A DNA stretch of 64,000 nucleotides from JBCCLJ01 sp039026915 (GTDB lineage: Bacteria; Acidobacteriota; Thermoanaerobaculia; Multivoradales; Multivoraceae). Each line of letters opens with the position of its first letter. The stretch's first letter is position 1. This document shows, in pieces, positions 33,639-42,045 of the stretch. Position numbers and translations under genes: made by a program. Under the pieces are notes generated by a model. That model did not search any database, was not told the DNA's origin, and saw nothing but the letters and a program-made list of their open reading frames with translations. The stretch is from positions 10,594 to 74,593 of the forward strand of contig JBCCLJ010000006.1 of the NCBI GenBank assembly GCA_039026915.1, read 5' to 3'.

Positions 33639-34775
33639 TCAGGCCCTGAGCAGCGACCCGAGCAGCTTGACGCCCGGCCGCGCGAGCGCTGCGACGGTCG
33701 GCTCCCCCGTCGATAGAACGTCGAGGAACTCCGAGAAGCCCTGCGGGTTGCGGGCGAAGGAGCGCAGCGTGCGTCGGCGCAGCCGGGGCCAGCGGGCGAG
33801 CAGCAGCGTCATCTCGGTGAGCGTCTCCGGAACGCGGCGCTGACGACGCTGCGCCGCGCCGTACTGCGGCAGTCGGCCGTCGGCGATGGCGCCCGCCAGC
33901 AGGGGAGCCTGCTGTGCCGCGAGGCCCAGTCCTTCACCGGTGATCGCGTCGACGTAGCCCGAGGCATCTCCCACGAGAGCAGCATTGCCGCGCACGACGC
34001 CGCGAACCGGCTGGCGCAACGGACCACAGCCGAGGGGTCGCGTCGCTTCGCACCCCTCGAGCTTCTCGGCCAGCCAGGGGAAGGCGGCCAGCTGATCGTC
34101 GAAGCGGCGCGACGACCGCTCCTCCGTCTCCGTCCATAGAAGCGCGACGCCGATTTCTCCCTCGCCGACCGGCGTGACGTACGCCTCGGCACCCTCCGTC
34201 CAGTGCACTTCGACGGCATCGCTCCAGGGTGCTCGCGCGTAGTGACGCCGAACGCCGAAGCGGCGGCGCCCCGAGGCTCGTTTCCGTTCCAGCTCCAGGG
34301 TGCGTCGCGTCGCACTGCGCAGACCGTCGGCAGCGACGACGAAACGACTTCCACACGATCCTCGAGGTGTCTTCACCACGAAGGCGCCGGACGGCCCGCG
34401 CTCGCAGCGTGCGGCCTCGCCCCAGACGATCTCCACGCCGTTCCGTTCGGCCGTTTCGAGGAGGCGAAGGGAGAGCTCCGTGCGCCGCACACCGAGACCG
34501 TCGCCGCCGCGAAAGTCCGCGCGCGCCTCGGTCGCCTCATCGCGATAGACGATCGCGCGAAAGGGATGGCCCAGACCCTCCACATCGACGCCGAGCTCTT
34601 CGAGGGCCGCCAGACAGAACGGCATCAGCCCTTCGCCGCACGGTTTGTCGAGGCCGTCTCCCGAAGCCTTGCGCTTCTCGAACAGGCGAACCGAAAGACC
34701 GCGCTGACGCAGCGCAAGTGCGGTCAGCAGACCGCCCGGTCCGCCACCGATGATGGCTACGTCGGGCTGATTCAC
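33639..34775 (-). CDS. FAD-dependent oxidoreductase of the geranylgeranyl-reductase/hydroxylase type
   Basis: 378 residues from a GTG start that overlaps the FAAL stop by 4 bp. The N-terminal dinucleotide fold is DVAIIGGGPGGLLTALAL followed by LFEKRKASGDGLDKPCGEGL, the FAD second motif FVVAADGLRS is present, and VRGNAALVGDASGYVDAITG is the GD motif near the flavin. The arrangement fits the p-hydroxybenzoate-hydroxylase superfamily, close to geranylgeranyl-reductase-like proteins. In this operon a role oxidising or hydroxylating a phenolic lipid ring (as SrsC does in Streptomyces) is the leading inference; reduction of an acyl or isoprenoid chain is the alternative. Confidence 0.85.
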   Translation of the reverse strand: MNQPDVAIIGGGPGGLLTALALRQRGLSVRLFEKRKASGDGLDKPCGEGLMPFCLAALEELGVDVEGLGHPFRAIVYRDEATEARADFRGGDGLGVRRTELSLRLLETAERNGVEIVWGEAARCERGPSGAFVVKTPRGSCGSRFVVAADGLRSATRRTLELERKRASGRRRFGVRRHYARAPWSDAVEVHWTEGAEAYVTPVGEGEIGVALLWTETEERSSRRFDDQLAAFPWLAEKLEGCEATRPLGCGPLRQPVRGVVRGNAALVGDASGYVDAITGEGLGLAAQQAPLLAGAIADGRLPQYGAAQRRQRRVPETLTEMTLLLARWPRLRRRTLRSFARNPQGFSEFLDVLSTGEPTVAALARPGVKLLGSLLRA

Positions 34776-36502
34776 TCGGCAGTCCCTTCGAGTCGTCCGG
34801 AGAAGTAGTGCTCTGCGGCCGCTTGCCGGCGGAGTTTCCCCGACGACGTGCGCGGCAGATCGCCCGGTTGGAAGAGCGCCACGCGCTCCGCGCGCAGTCC
34901 GGTCTCCCGGAGAACTGCTCGGCGCACGTCGTCGACGATCTCTGACGCGGGGCGAGCGGCAGGCAGGCTGCGCTCGGCGAGCACGACGAGGCGCTCTCCA
35001 TCGTCGGCACCGAGCTCCCAGCTCGCGGCCACGACTCCGCCCCAGAGCACACCCTCCGCCGCTGCGACAGCGCGTTCGACCCACGTCGGATCGATGTTGC
35101 GGCCGTTGAGCACCAGAACGTCTTTGTCGCGCCCGCAGAGGAACAATTCGCCGTCGTCGAAGAAGCCGAGGTCGCCGGTGTTCATCCACCCTTCCTGCAG
35201 GGTCGCAGCCGTTGCCTCGGGCTGACCGAGATACTCGGCGAAGAGCGACGGACCTCTCGCCCAGACCGATCCCACGCATCCCTCGGGCGCAGGCTTTCCT
35301 GAAACGTCACGGATCTCCACCTCGAAGTGCGGCACCGGCCGACCGACGGAGACGATGTCGACGCCATCGGCGCTCGGACGCGCGGTTCCCGCCTCGAGTG
35401 AGGATCGCTCGAAGCGCCGCGCGACGAACGAAGTCTCAGGAGCGCTGAAGGTCACGGCCAGAGCCGCCTCCGCCAGACCGTACACCGGCGTCAAGGCCTC
35501 GGGTCGCAGACCCCAAGGCGCAAAGCGCTCGCCGAACTGCTGAAGAGTGCGAGACGAGACCGCTTCCGCACCGTTGAGAGCGAAGCGCCAGGTCGAGAGA
35601 TCGACACCCTCCAACTGATCGTCGCGCACGCGCTCGACGCAGAGTCGGTAAGCGAAGTCGGGCGCTGCCGACACCGTCGCGCGCTTGCGCGAGATCGTCT
35701 GAAGCCAGAGAGCCGGGCGCGACACGAAGCTCTCGGGACTCAAGAGACTGAGTCTCGAAGGGCGCAACAGGACCGGAAGCAGACCGCCGACGAGGCCCAT
35801 GTCGTGGTAGAGCGGCAGCCAGCTGACGCCGCTGTGGCTCGGGCCGTCCGCCTCGTCGGGCCAAAAGGAGTTGAGGATGCGGGCTTGCGCGAGCAGAGCA
35901 CGGTGCGTCAGGGCGACCGGGCGCGGGGACCCCGTCGTGCCGGAACTGAACTGGACCAGGGCGAAGTCCTCGGGGTCTCTGGCGACGCCTCGTGCCTCGG
36001 TCGAGCCCTCGAGCTCGTCGACGTCGAGAACGACGAGCTCTTTGACGTCCTCGAGCACCGACCGCAGACGCTTCCGCAGCCTCGCATCGGTCACCAGCCA
36101 GCACGCATCGACTGCGGCGAGCATCGCGCAGGTGCGGGCGGCGTAGTCGGCCGGGCCACCGAGACGAACCGGAGGATAGAGCGGGACCGGCACCGCTCCA
36201 ACCTCGGAGGCCGCCAGGAGAAGCTCGAAGAACTCGACCGACGTCTGCAGCACCAGGGCGAGGCGATCTCCAGGCCGAACTCCTCGATCGCGCAGACCGG
36301 CGGCACGCCGACGTACGCGCTGCCGCAGCTCGTGCCAGGAGACGGCGCGGGCCGTGGCCCCGCGTCGGTCGAGGAGCTCGAGCCCGAGGAATCGCGAGTC
36401 GCCCGCCGACCGCTCCGCCGCCAGGTCGAGTGCTTCGGAGAGGTGCCAAGGGGCCGAAGCCTCGAGGCTCTCGTGATCGAGAACGGCGGGCGGCACGTTC
36501 AA
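34772..36502 (-). CDS. Fatty-acyl-AMP ligase (FAAL-type)
   Basis: 576 residues from a TTG start overlapping the ACP stop by 4 bp (TTGA); a GTG two codons later is possible. Adenylation motifs: VPLYPPVR, VQFSSGTTGSPRPVALTHRA, SWLPLYHDMGLVGGLLPVLL (FAAL-specific region), ALNGAEAVSS, YGLAEAALAVTFS, GWMNTGDLGFFDDGELFLCG, GRDKDVLVLNGRNIDPTWVE and the final RTSSGKLRR lysine. FAALs make acyl-adenylates from free fatty acids and pass the chain to an acyl carrier protein, here encoded just upstream. That would give a fatty starter for the type III polyketide synthase. Confidence 0.9.
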   Translation of the reverse strand: MNVPPAVLDHESLEASAPWHLSEALDLAAERSAGDSRFLGLELLDRRGATARAVSWHELRQRVRRRAAGLRDRGVRPGDRLALVLQTSVEFFELLLAASEVGAVPVPLYPPVRLGGPADYAARTCAMLAAVDACWLVTDARLRKRLRSVLEDVKELVVLDVDELEGSTEARGVARDPEDFALVQFSSGTTGSPRPVALTHRALLAQARILNSFWPDEADGPSHSGVSWLPLYHDMGLVGGLLPVLLRPSRLSLLSPESFVSRPALWLQTISRKRATVSAAPDFAYRLCVERVRDDQLEGVDLSTWRFALNGAEAVSSRTLQQFGERFAPWGLRPEALTPVYGLAEAALAVTFSAPETSFVARRFERSSLEAGTARPSADGVDIVSVGRPVPHFEVEIRDVSGKPAPEGCVGSVWARGPSLFAEYLGQPEATAATLQEGWMNTGDLGFFDDGELFLCGRDKDVLVLNGRNIDPTWVERAVAAAEGVLWGGVVAASWELGADDGERLVVLAERSLPAARPASEIVDDVRRAVLRETGLRAERVALFQPGDLPRTSSGKLRRQAAAEHYFSGRLEGTAE

Positions 36503-36753
36503 GAGGCGCCGCCCTTCTTGTGGCGAACGACGTCGACCAAGTCACGTACCGTCGCGATCGCCTCTTCGTCCTCGGGATCGAGGAGCACACGGAAGTGATT
36601 CTCGACCTCAGCCGCCAAGGTCATCAGCTGCAGCGAGTCGAGCTGCAGATCTTCGACCAGGTGGGCGTCGAGCGGCAGTGGACCCTGGTGGTCCAGGTGC
36701 TCGGCGGCCACCTGCCGGACGCCGGCAAGGATCTCTTCTCGGGTCGAGGTCAT
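36499..36753 (-). CDS. Acyl carrier protein
   Basis: 84 residues from ATG 36753, overlapping both neighbours by 4 bp. A four-helix ACP with the phosphopantetheine serine in EDLQLDSLQLMTLAAE (Ser40, DSLQ rather than the usual DSLD/DSLE). It should be modified by a phosphopantetheinyl transferase encoded elsewhere. Between the FAAL and membrane methyltransferase genes it most likely accepts the fatty acyl group from the FAAL. Confidence 0.92.
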   Translation of the reverse strand: MTSTREEILAGVRQVAAEHLDHQGPLPLDAHLVEDLQLDSLQLMTLAAEVENHFRVLLDPEDEEAIATVRDLVDVVRHKKGGAS

Positions 36754-37325
36754 CGTTGACCCGGGAGGCCGGCGCCGAAGACGCCGTCGTAGTCGCAGTG
36801 CTCACGCAGGGCGGTTTCTTCGACGTCGATGCGCACTTTGAGAAGGGTGGCGTTGGCGATGCTGAAGAGCAGGGCGGTCGCCCAGGCGCCGTGCACCAGT
36901 GGCAGCGCCAGTATCTCGAGTACGACAGCGACGTAGTTCGGGTGTCGGAAGAACCGGTAGGGGCCCCGCCGCACGGCGGGCGCTCCGGGCTCGACGAGTA
37001 CGCGGGTGTTCCAGCGATCGCCGAGACTCGAGATCGCCCAGTAGCGAAGTGCCATCGACAGCACGATGAAGCCGAGCGCCAGAGCACTCACACCTCGAAT
37101 CGGACTCCGACCGAGCGCCACGACCTCGACGAAGCAGGACATCAGAAAGAGCGTGTGCAGCACGACCATGAAGCCGTAGTGACGCTGCCCGACTTCGAGG
37201 CCTCCGCGCGAGCGCACGCGTCGTGCGTTGCGCGTCGACAGGACGAGCTCCACAAGCCGCTCCACGCCGACCGCGGCCAGAAGCAGCAAGTAGAGCTGCA
37301 CGCTCGTCGTCAGGGTCAAGTTCAA
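36750..37325 (-). CDS. Isoprenylcysteine-carboxyl-methyltransferase-like membrane methyltransferase
   Basis: 191 residues from a TTG start overlapping the polyketide-synthase stop by 4 bp. It has about four transmembrane helices and the ICMT/PEMT-type SAM site near the C-terminus: RRGPYRFFRHPNYVAVVLEI followed by KVRIDVEETALREH. Similar proteins next to type III polyketide synthases (SrsB in Streptomyces) O-methylate alkylresorcinols. Here methylation of the polyketide-synthase product is inferred from context; true isoprenylcysteine is not expected in bacteria. Confidence 0.88.
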   Translation of the reverse strand: MNLTLTTSVQLYLLLLAAVGVERLVELVLSTRNARRVRSRGGLEVGQRHYGFMVVLHTLFLMSCFVEVVALGRSPIRGVSALALGFIVLSMALRYWAISSLGDRWNTRVLVEPGAPAVRRGPYRFFRHPNYVAVVLEILALPLVHGAWATALLFSIANATLLKVRIDVEETALREHCDYDGVFGAGLPGQR

Positions 37326-38377
37326 AACCTCAAAAGCACCAGTTCCGAGCAGAATCCGGGGCCCATCGCCAGGAGCACGCCGAAGCTACCGGCGGGAGGT
37401 GGATCGGCGAGGGTTTCTTCGAGGACCATGAGCACCGACGTCGACGAGAGATTGCCCACTTCGCGCAGCCCCTTCCACGTGAGATCGAAGGCAGACTCGT
37501 CGACCTCGAGCGCTTCAGCCATTGCCTGAAGAACCTTGGGTCCACCCGGGTGGCAGATCCAAGTGCCGATGTCTCGGCGACGCAGTCCCTCTTCGGCGAG
37601 GAAGGCGTCGACGTCGGCGCGCAGGTGATCAGCCACCATCTGAGGCACCCGCGCGGAGAGGACGATCTCGAACCCGTTCTCACCGATGGTCCAACCCATG
37701 ACGTCTTCGCTGTCGGGATAGAGCACGGAGCGGGTCGCGATGACTTCGGGGCCCGAGGAGAGGGCCGGTGCCGCCGAGCTGCCGCCGAGCACGACAGCGG
37801 CGGCGCCGTCACCGAAGAGGCCGGTGGCGATCAAATTCGGAATGGACAGATCCTCGCGCTGCACCGTCAGCGAGCAGAGCTCGACGGAGAGCAGAGCCGC
37901 GGTGTGCTCGGGGAAGGCGCGCACGTAGTCCGCGGCGCGTGCTACGCCGGCCGCGCCGGCGACGCAGCCGAGGCCGAAGATGGGCGTTCGCTTGACCGAC
38001 GGGTTGAGACCCAGCCGATGTACGAGGCGAGCATCGAGCGAGGGTACGGCGAGGCCCGTCACCGAGACGAAGAAGAGCGCGTCGAGCGACTCTGGGGCGA
38101 CGCCAGCCAGCGACAGAGCCTGCTCGAGCGCACGTCCGCCGACATCGATTCCCACGCGAATCCAAGCGTCGTTGGCGTCCCCGAAACCGCCGAGAGCATC
38201 GAACTCCTCGAGTGGCAGCGCCAGGTGGCGACCACCGACGAGCACGTTCTGATGCAGGCGACGAAGTCTCTCCGTGTTGAAGTGACGGTCTCCCCACTCC
38301 TGCTCCAGGCGACTCACGATCGTCTCCTGGTCGTAGAAGTTGTCGGGAAGCGCACTCGCCACGCTGCAGATCCGCAT
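37322..38377 (-). CDS. Type III polyketide synthase (chalcone-synthase superfamily)
   Basis: 351 residues from ATG 38377. Homodimeric thiolase fold with the Cys-His-Asn triad: Cys138 in IFGLGCVAGAAG, His276 in WICHPGGPKVL and Asn309 in REVGNLSSTSVL. C-terminal GVLLAMGPGFCSELVLL is the family GxGPG-type motif. It extends a starter acyl group with malonyl-CoA and cyclises it to an alkylresorcinol or alkylpyrone. Together with the ACP and FAAL, a long fatty-acyl starter is likely. It heads a five-gene overlapping set and lies 16 nt after the sugar nucleotidyltransferase gene. Confidence 0.93.
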   Translation of the reverse strand: MRICSVASALPDNFYDQETIVSRLEQEWGDRHFNTERLRRLHQNVLVGGRHLALPLEEFDALGGFGDANDAWIRVGIDVGGRALEQALSLAGVAPESLDALFFVSVTGLAVPSLDARLVHRLGLNPSVKRTPIFGLGCVAGAAGVARAADYVRAFPEHTAALLSVELCSLTVQREDLSIPNLIATGLFGDGAAAVVLGGSSAAPALSSGPEVIATRSVLYPDSEDVMGWTIGENGFEIVLSARVPQMVADHLRADVDAFLAEEGLRRRDIGTWICHPGGPKVLQAMAEALEVDESAFDLTWKGLREVGNLSSTSVLMVLEETLADPPPAGSFGVLLAMGPGFCSELVLLRF

Positions 38378-38393
38378 CAGACGTTGCTCCGGT

Positions 38394-39461
38394 TCAAGGC
38401 GTGGCTCCCTGAGGAACTTCGATCGGAGTGTAAACGAGCTGGCCGACGACCGAGTCGCGCCCTGCCGGATCGCGCCCCGAAGAAAGCGGCGTCACCAGGC
38501 GACGGTCGAGTCCGGTGCCCGCGGGAAGCACGACGCCGGGTGCGACGAGGGAGTCCTTGAGTCGGCAGCCGGCCTCGAGACGAGCCCCCGGAAGCACTGC
38601 GCTCGTCTCGACCCGGCAGTCCTCTTCGAGGACGACCTCGTGCTCGATCACGGCACGTCGGATCTTGCTTCGCGCACCCAGAGTGGCTCGATCACTGATC
38701 CAGGAGCTGCGCAGGGGGCTCGCCCGGCCCGCCGTCTGCACCAGCGCCTGAAGGTAGCGCCAAGGCGTACCGAGATCGTGCCAGGGTCTCTTCGTACGCA
38801 CGGCACGCAGGTTCTCGCGGTCGTCGAGCAGGGGCTCGTAGAGCTCGCCGACGATGTCGGCCGGCTCGCTGCGGCCCGCGACGCGATCGAGCAGCCGAGG
38901 CGAGAGGACCTGGGCCCCGCCGAAGACGAGCTCGGAGCCCGCAACGCCGTCGCTGGGGAGGCGGCGGTCGTGCCTGAGCTGCAGCAGGCGTCCGTCCTTC
39001 GAGACGGCGACGTTGCCCCTGAAAGGAGCCCTCTCGGCGATCAGCAACGTCGCGATCGCATCGTGGCGGAGGTGCTCCTTGACCATCTTCGAGAGCGGCC
39101 ATCGGCAGAGCGAGTCCGAGTTGATGAGGAGCGCGGCATCGCTGTCCGCCAGCTGCCGAGCAATCGGTCCCAACGCGCCAAGGGTGCCTAGAATCTCCTC
39201 TTCCTCGGAGTAGCGGATCTCCATGCCGTCGACGTCGGTACCGACCGCTTCGCGAACCTGCTCGCCGAGAAAGTGCAGGTTCAGAAAAGCGCTCTCGCAG
39301 CCGAGTCGAGCCAGCCCCTGGAGCGTGCGCACGACGGAGCTCTTCCCCAAAACGGGCAGAAGCGGCTTGGGGATCTGTTGAGTGAGAGGCCTCAGCCGCT
39401 GACCGAAGCCGGCCGAGAGCACCAGAGCTCGAAGCCTGTGCTGTCGCCGTCCCCAGGCCAC
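38394..39461 (-). CDS. Sugar-1-phosphate nucleotidyltransferase with hexapeptide-type C-terminus
   Basis: 355 residues from a GTG start placed 1 nt past the previous stop. N-terminal nucleotidyltransferase fold: LRALVLSAGFGQRLRPLTQQ with IPKPLLPVLGK (NTP-binding and catalytic Lys), LLINSDSLCRW (metal-binding Asp) and WHDLGTPWRYLQAL. The C-terminal third has left-handed beta-helix character (ISDRATLGARSKIRRAVIEH). The layout suits mannose-1-phosphate guanylyl- or N-acetylmuramate-1-phosphate uridylyltransferases; the sugar and nucleotide cannot be assigned. Same transcript as the CYTH gene upstream and probably the polyketide-synthase genes downstream. Confidence 0.85.
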   Translation of the reverse strand: MAWGRRQHRLRALVLSAGFGQRLRPLTQQIPKPLLPVLGKSSVVRTLQGLARLGCESAFLNLHFLGEQVREAVGTDVDGMEIRYSEEEEILGTLGALGPIARQLADSDAALLINSDSLCRWPLSKMVKEHLRHDAIATLLIAERAPFRGNVAVSKDGRLLQLRHDRRLPSDGVAGSELVFGGAQVLSPRLLDRVAGRSEPADIVGELYEPLLDDRENLRAVRTKRPWHDLGTPWRYLQALVQTAGRASPLRSSWISDRATLGARSKIRRAVIEHEVVLEEDCRVETSAVLPGARLEAGCRLKDSLVAPGVVLPAGTGLDRRLVTPLSSGRDPAGRDSVVGQLVYTPIEVPQGATP

Positions 39462-39462
39462 G

Positions 39463-40032
39463 TCAGAGCCGCTCCGTTGGATCTTCGCGAGCCGAAGGCG
39501 GGAAGACCATGTCGACGCCGAGCGCCGGATTCGCCGCTCTCGCCTCGAGCCAGAGACCGACGTAGCTGAGGCGCTCGGGCTCGGCATCCGCGAGACCCAG
39601 GCCTTCCAGATGCTCGAGCGGTCTCTCCGCCTCGACTTCGACGAAGTCCCCGAGCGGCGTGTGATCGAGGGCCACGACGGCGCCGTCGAACCGCCACTGC
39701 TCGCGGTCCTTCTCGTAACGCAGGGTGGCGCGGAGACCGAGAGCCACAAGAATCTCCTCGAGCCGGTCCGCATCGCCGACGGAGGTCTCGAGCTCTGTCC
39801 GGCTCTTCACCTGCTGCTCGTAGACGGCGGGTCCCTTGAACGTCACCTTTGCTCCCTGTCCATCGCGGCGAACGCGCAGCACGCAGCCGTGCCCCCGCAG
39901 CTCCCCTTCGCGATCGAACAGCGTGTTGCTCTCGCGCGATTTCGGTTCGAGCAGTTCGGCTCCCGCCTCGATGAGGCGCGAGCGCACTGCGTCCAGATCC
40001 TCGACGCGCACTTTGACCTCGCGCTCGATCAA
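39463..40032 (-). CDS. CYTH-domain protein (class IV adenylate cyclase / ThTPase-like)
   Basis: 189 residues from a TTG start 2 nt after the dipeptidase stop. The signature ExExK lies at the very N-terminus (IEREVKV). Basic and acidic tunnel residues follow in order: CVLRVRRDG, AKVTFKGP, KSRTELETSV, YEKDREQW and GDFVEVE. CYTH enzymes act on triphosphorylated substrates inside a beta-tunnel. Whether this one makes cAMP, hydrolyses thiamine triphosphate or cleaves polyphosphate is not visible. A tandem cyclic-nucleotide-binding protein at 53286 could be a partner only if cAMP is made. Confidence 0.87.
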   Translation of the reverse strand: MIEREVKVRVEDLDAVRSRLIEAGAELLEPKSRESNTLFDREGELRGHGCVLRVRRDGQGAKVTFKGPAVYEQQVKSRTELETSVGDADRLEEILVALGLRATLRYEKDREQWRFDGAVVALDHTPLGDFVEVEAERPLEHLEGLGLADAEPERLSYVGLWLEARAANPALGVDMVFPPSAREDPTERL

Positions 40033-40034
40033 CG

Positions 40035-41432
40035 TCAGGAGGCTCCGGAGATCTCCGCCGCGCGATCGAGGAGCCGTGCGGTCGTGCGAATGCCTTGGTA
40101 GTAGTGCGAGAGGTTGAACTTCTCGTTGGGCGAGTGCAGCCGATCGTCACTGAGGCCGAAACCCATGAGGAGGGTCGGCGCTCCCAGCACCTCGTTCAGC
40201 GTACCGACGATGGGGATCGAGCCGCCTTCGCGGACCTTCACGGGCGGCTTGCCCCAGACGTCCTGCATCGCCGACATCGCGGCAGCGGCAAAGGGGCCTT
40301 CGATGTCGACGAGGAGCGGTCCCGCGCCGTGAAGAACGTCGACCTCCACCGTCGCGCCGTCGGTCGGCATCTGGGCGACGAAGGCCTCGAGGCTGCGTCC
40401 GATCTCGTCTGGATCCTGGTCCGGCACGAGGCGCATTGAAACCTTGGCCCCGGAAATGGCCGGCAGGACGGTCTTGGCTCCCGGCCCCTGATAGCCGCTC
40501 CACAGACCGTTCACGTCGAGGGTCGGTCGTGCCCACGAGCGCTCCAGAGTCGAGTAGCCCTCTTCGCCGAATGTCGCAGCGATGCCGAGATCCTTGCGGT
40601 ACTCCTCCTCGTCGAGCGGCAGGGCGGCGAACTCCTTTCGCTCCCAGTCCTCGAGAGGTCGCACGGAGTCGTAGAAGCCGGGAATCAGAATGCGTCCCGT
40701 CTCGGGATCGCGCAGTCGCGCGACGATGTCGGCGATCGTGTTGCCGGGGTTACGCACGGCGCCGCCGAAGGTCCCGGAGTGCAGATCGCGGTTCGGTCCG
40801 GTGACGCGGATCTCGACGTACAGGATGCCCTTGAGACCGTAGAGCAGGCTCGGTTGACCCGGCGCGTACATCGACGAGTCCGAGACCACGACCGCGTCCG
40901 CGCCGAGCCGCTCGCGCCCGGGTTCGCTGCGCACATAGTGCTCGATCGCTTCGCCGCCCGACTCCTCTTCACCTTCGACCAGGAACTTGACGTTCACCGG
41001 CAGTTCATCGCGCGTAGCCAATAGCGCGTCGATGGCTTTCACGTGAGCGTACGACTGCCCCTTGTCGTCGGTCGCACCGCGGGCGACCAGCAGATCGCCC
41101 TCGACGGTCGGCTCGAAGGGCGGGTTGCGCCACTCCTCGAGCGGGTCCGGCGGCTGAACGTCGTAGTGGCCGTAGAAGAGGAGCGTCGGCAGAGCGTCGG
41201 AGACGTGGCGCTCGGCGAGCACCAGAGGATGCCCCTGCGTTTCGATGATCTCCGCCTGCAGGCCGGAGGCTTCCATGCGCGTGCGCAGAAAGTCCGCGCA
41301 GCGGGCCACGTCGGCGGCAAAGGCAGGATCGGTCGAAACCGAGGGAATCCTCAGGTAGTCCTTGAGCTCTTCGAGGTAGCGCTCGCTGTCGCGCTCGATC
41401 GTTGCGAAGACGTCCGACGTCGAATGGGTCAT
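40035..41432 (-). CDS. M20-family zinc dipeptidase
   Basis: 465 residues from ATG 41432. M20 motifs: LLFYGHYDVQPP (His89 and Asp91, metal ligands), ARGATDDKGQ (bridging Asp), LVEGEEESGG (catalytic Glu pair), VVVSDSSMY and a final His in LGFGLSDDRLHSPNE. A dimerisation domain is inserted at about 205-365 (GPNRDLHSGTFGGAVRNP). It resembles broad-specificity cytosolic dipeptidases. It is first in the run of eight closely spaced minus-strand genes ending at 33639; a functional tie to the lipid genes is not evident. Confidence 0.93.
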   Translation of the reverse strand: MTHSTSDVFATIERDSERYLEELKDYLRIPSVSTDPAFAADVARCADFLRTRMEASGLQAEIIETQGHPLVLAERHVSDALPTLLFYGHYDVQPPDPLEEWRNPPFEPTVEGDLLVARGATDDKGQSYAHVKAIDALLATRDELPVNVKFLVEGEEESGGEAIEHYVRSEPGRERLGADAVVVSDSSMYAPGQPSLLYGLKGILYVEIRVTGPNRDLHSGTFGGAVRNPGNTIADIVARLRDPETGRILIPGFYDSVRPLEDWERKEFAALPLDEEEYRKDLGIAATFGEEGYSTLERSWARPTLDVNGLWSGYQGPGAKTVLPAISGAKVSMRLVPDQDPDEIGRSLEAFVAQMPTDGATVEVDVLHGAGPLLVDIEGPFAAAAMSAMQDVWGKPPVKVREGGSIPIVGTLNEVLGAPTLLMGFGLSDDRLHSPNEKFNLSHYYQGIRTTARLLDRAAEISGAS

Positions 41433-41501
41433 GAGTGCTTCCCCTCACGTTGTTCCGAACGACAAGAGTAAGCGACGAGGATTGCCTTTGGCGACATCCC
41501 C

Positions 41502-41990
41502 TCAGAATCTTTCCAACGATCCGCGGGACAGACGTCCGAGACCGATCGCGTTGACCGCGACGTGAGCAACGATCGGAGCCATCAGGTTCTGACGCCACTC
41601 GAAGAGGCTGCCCAGTCCAAGGCCGCCGAGCAGTGCGAAGAGCGTCCAGACGAGATAGATCTTCGACGGTCCGGAGTGCACGATCGCGAAGAGGAGCGTC
41701 GTTCCGACGAGACCGAGGGACGGCTGCATCGCACCCCGGAAGAAGAGCTCTTCTCCGACGCCGGACAAAAGAGCCAGACCCAGCGCCTCAGAGGTCGTGA
41801 GAGGGCCGATCCGAGCAGCCAGTTCGCGCTCGAGAGCCCCGACGGGCCCGACAAACCTCGCAATCAGTTGCCAGGAGAGCGCCACCACCACGCCTCCCCC
41901 GACTCCGAGGGCAAGATCGAGTGGAAGCGAGGGTGCGCGAACGAAGAGATCGGCGGTGATCCCGCCGTCGCGCAGGCCGATCCACAGCAA
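41502..41990 (-). CDS. CPBP-family intramembrane metalloprotease (start uncertain)
   Basis: 162 residues from a TTG at 41990. The CPBP (Abi/CAAX) motifs are present: GVGEELFFRGAMQP (EExxxR), LLFAIVHSG (FxxxH equivalent) and MAPIVAHVAVNAIG. At least four hydrophobic helices are visible. The frame continues upstream of the TTG with a further membrane segment (RFGWGFYLLLAIAALLW) and reaches back into the transaldolase gene, but no ATG, GTG or TTG occurs before a stop. The natural start is therefore either this TTG, a rare codon, or hidden by a sequence error. CPBP proteases cleave membrane substrates or act in bacteriocin immunity; the substrate is unknown. Confidence 0.8.
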   Translation of the reverse strand: MLWIGLRDGGITADLFVRAPSLPLDLALGVGGGVVVALSWQLIARFVGPVGALERELAARIGPLTTSEALGLALLSGVGEELFFRGAMQPSLGLVGTTLLFAIVHSGPSKIYLVWTLFALLGGLGLGSLFEWRQNLMAPIVAHVAVNAIGLGRLSRGSLERF

Positions 41991-42045
41991 AGCTGCGATC
42001 GCCAGGAGGAGATAGAAGCCCCAACCGAAGCGGTAGAGCTCGGAG

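Noticed and set aside
33600..33670. Short inverted GCTG/CAGC near the thrC and oxidoreductase convergent stops as a bidirectional terminator.
   Set aside because: The stem is only four base pairs and no T-tract follows.
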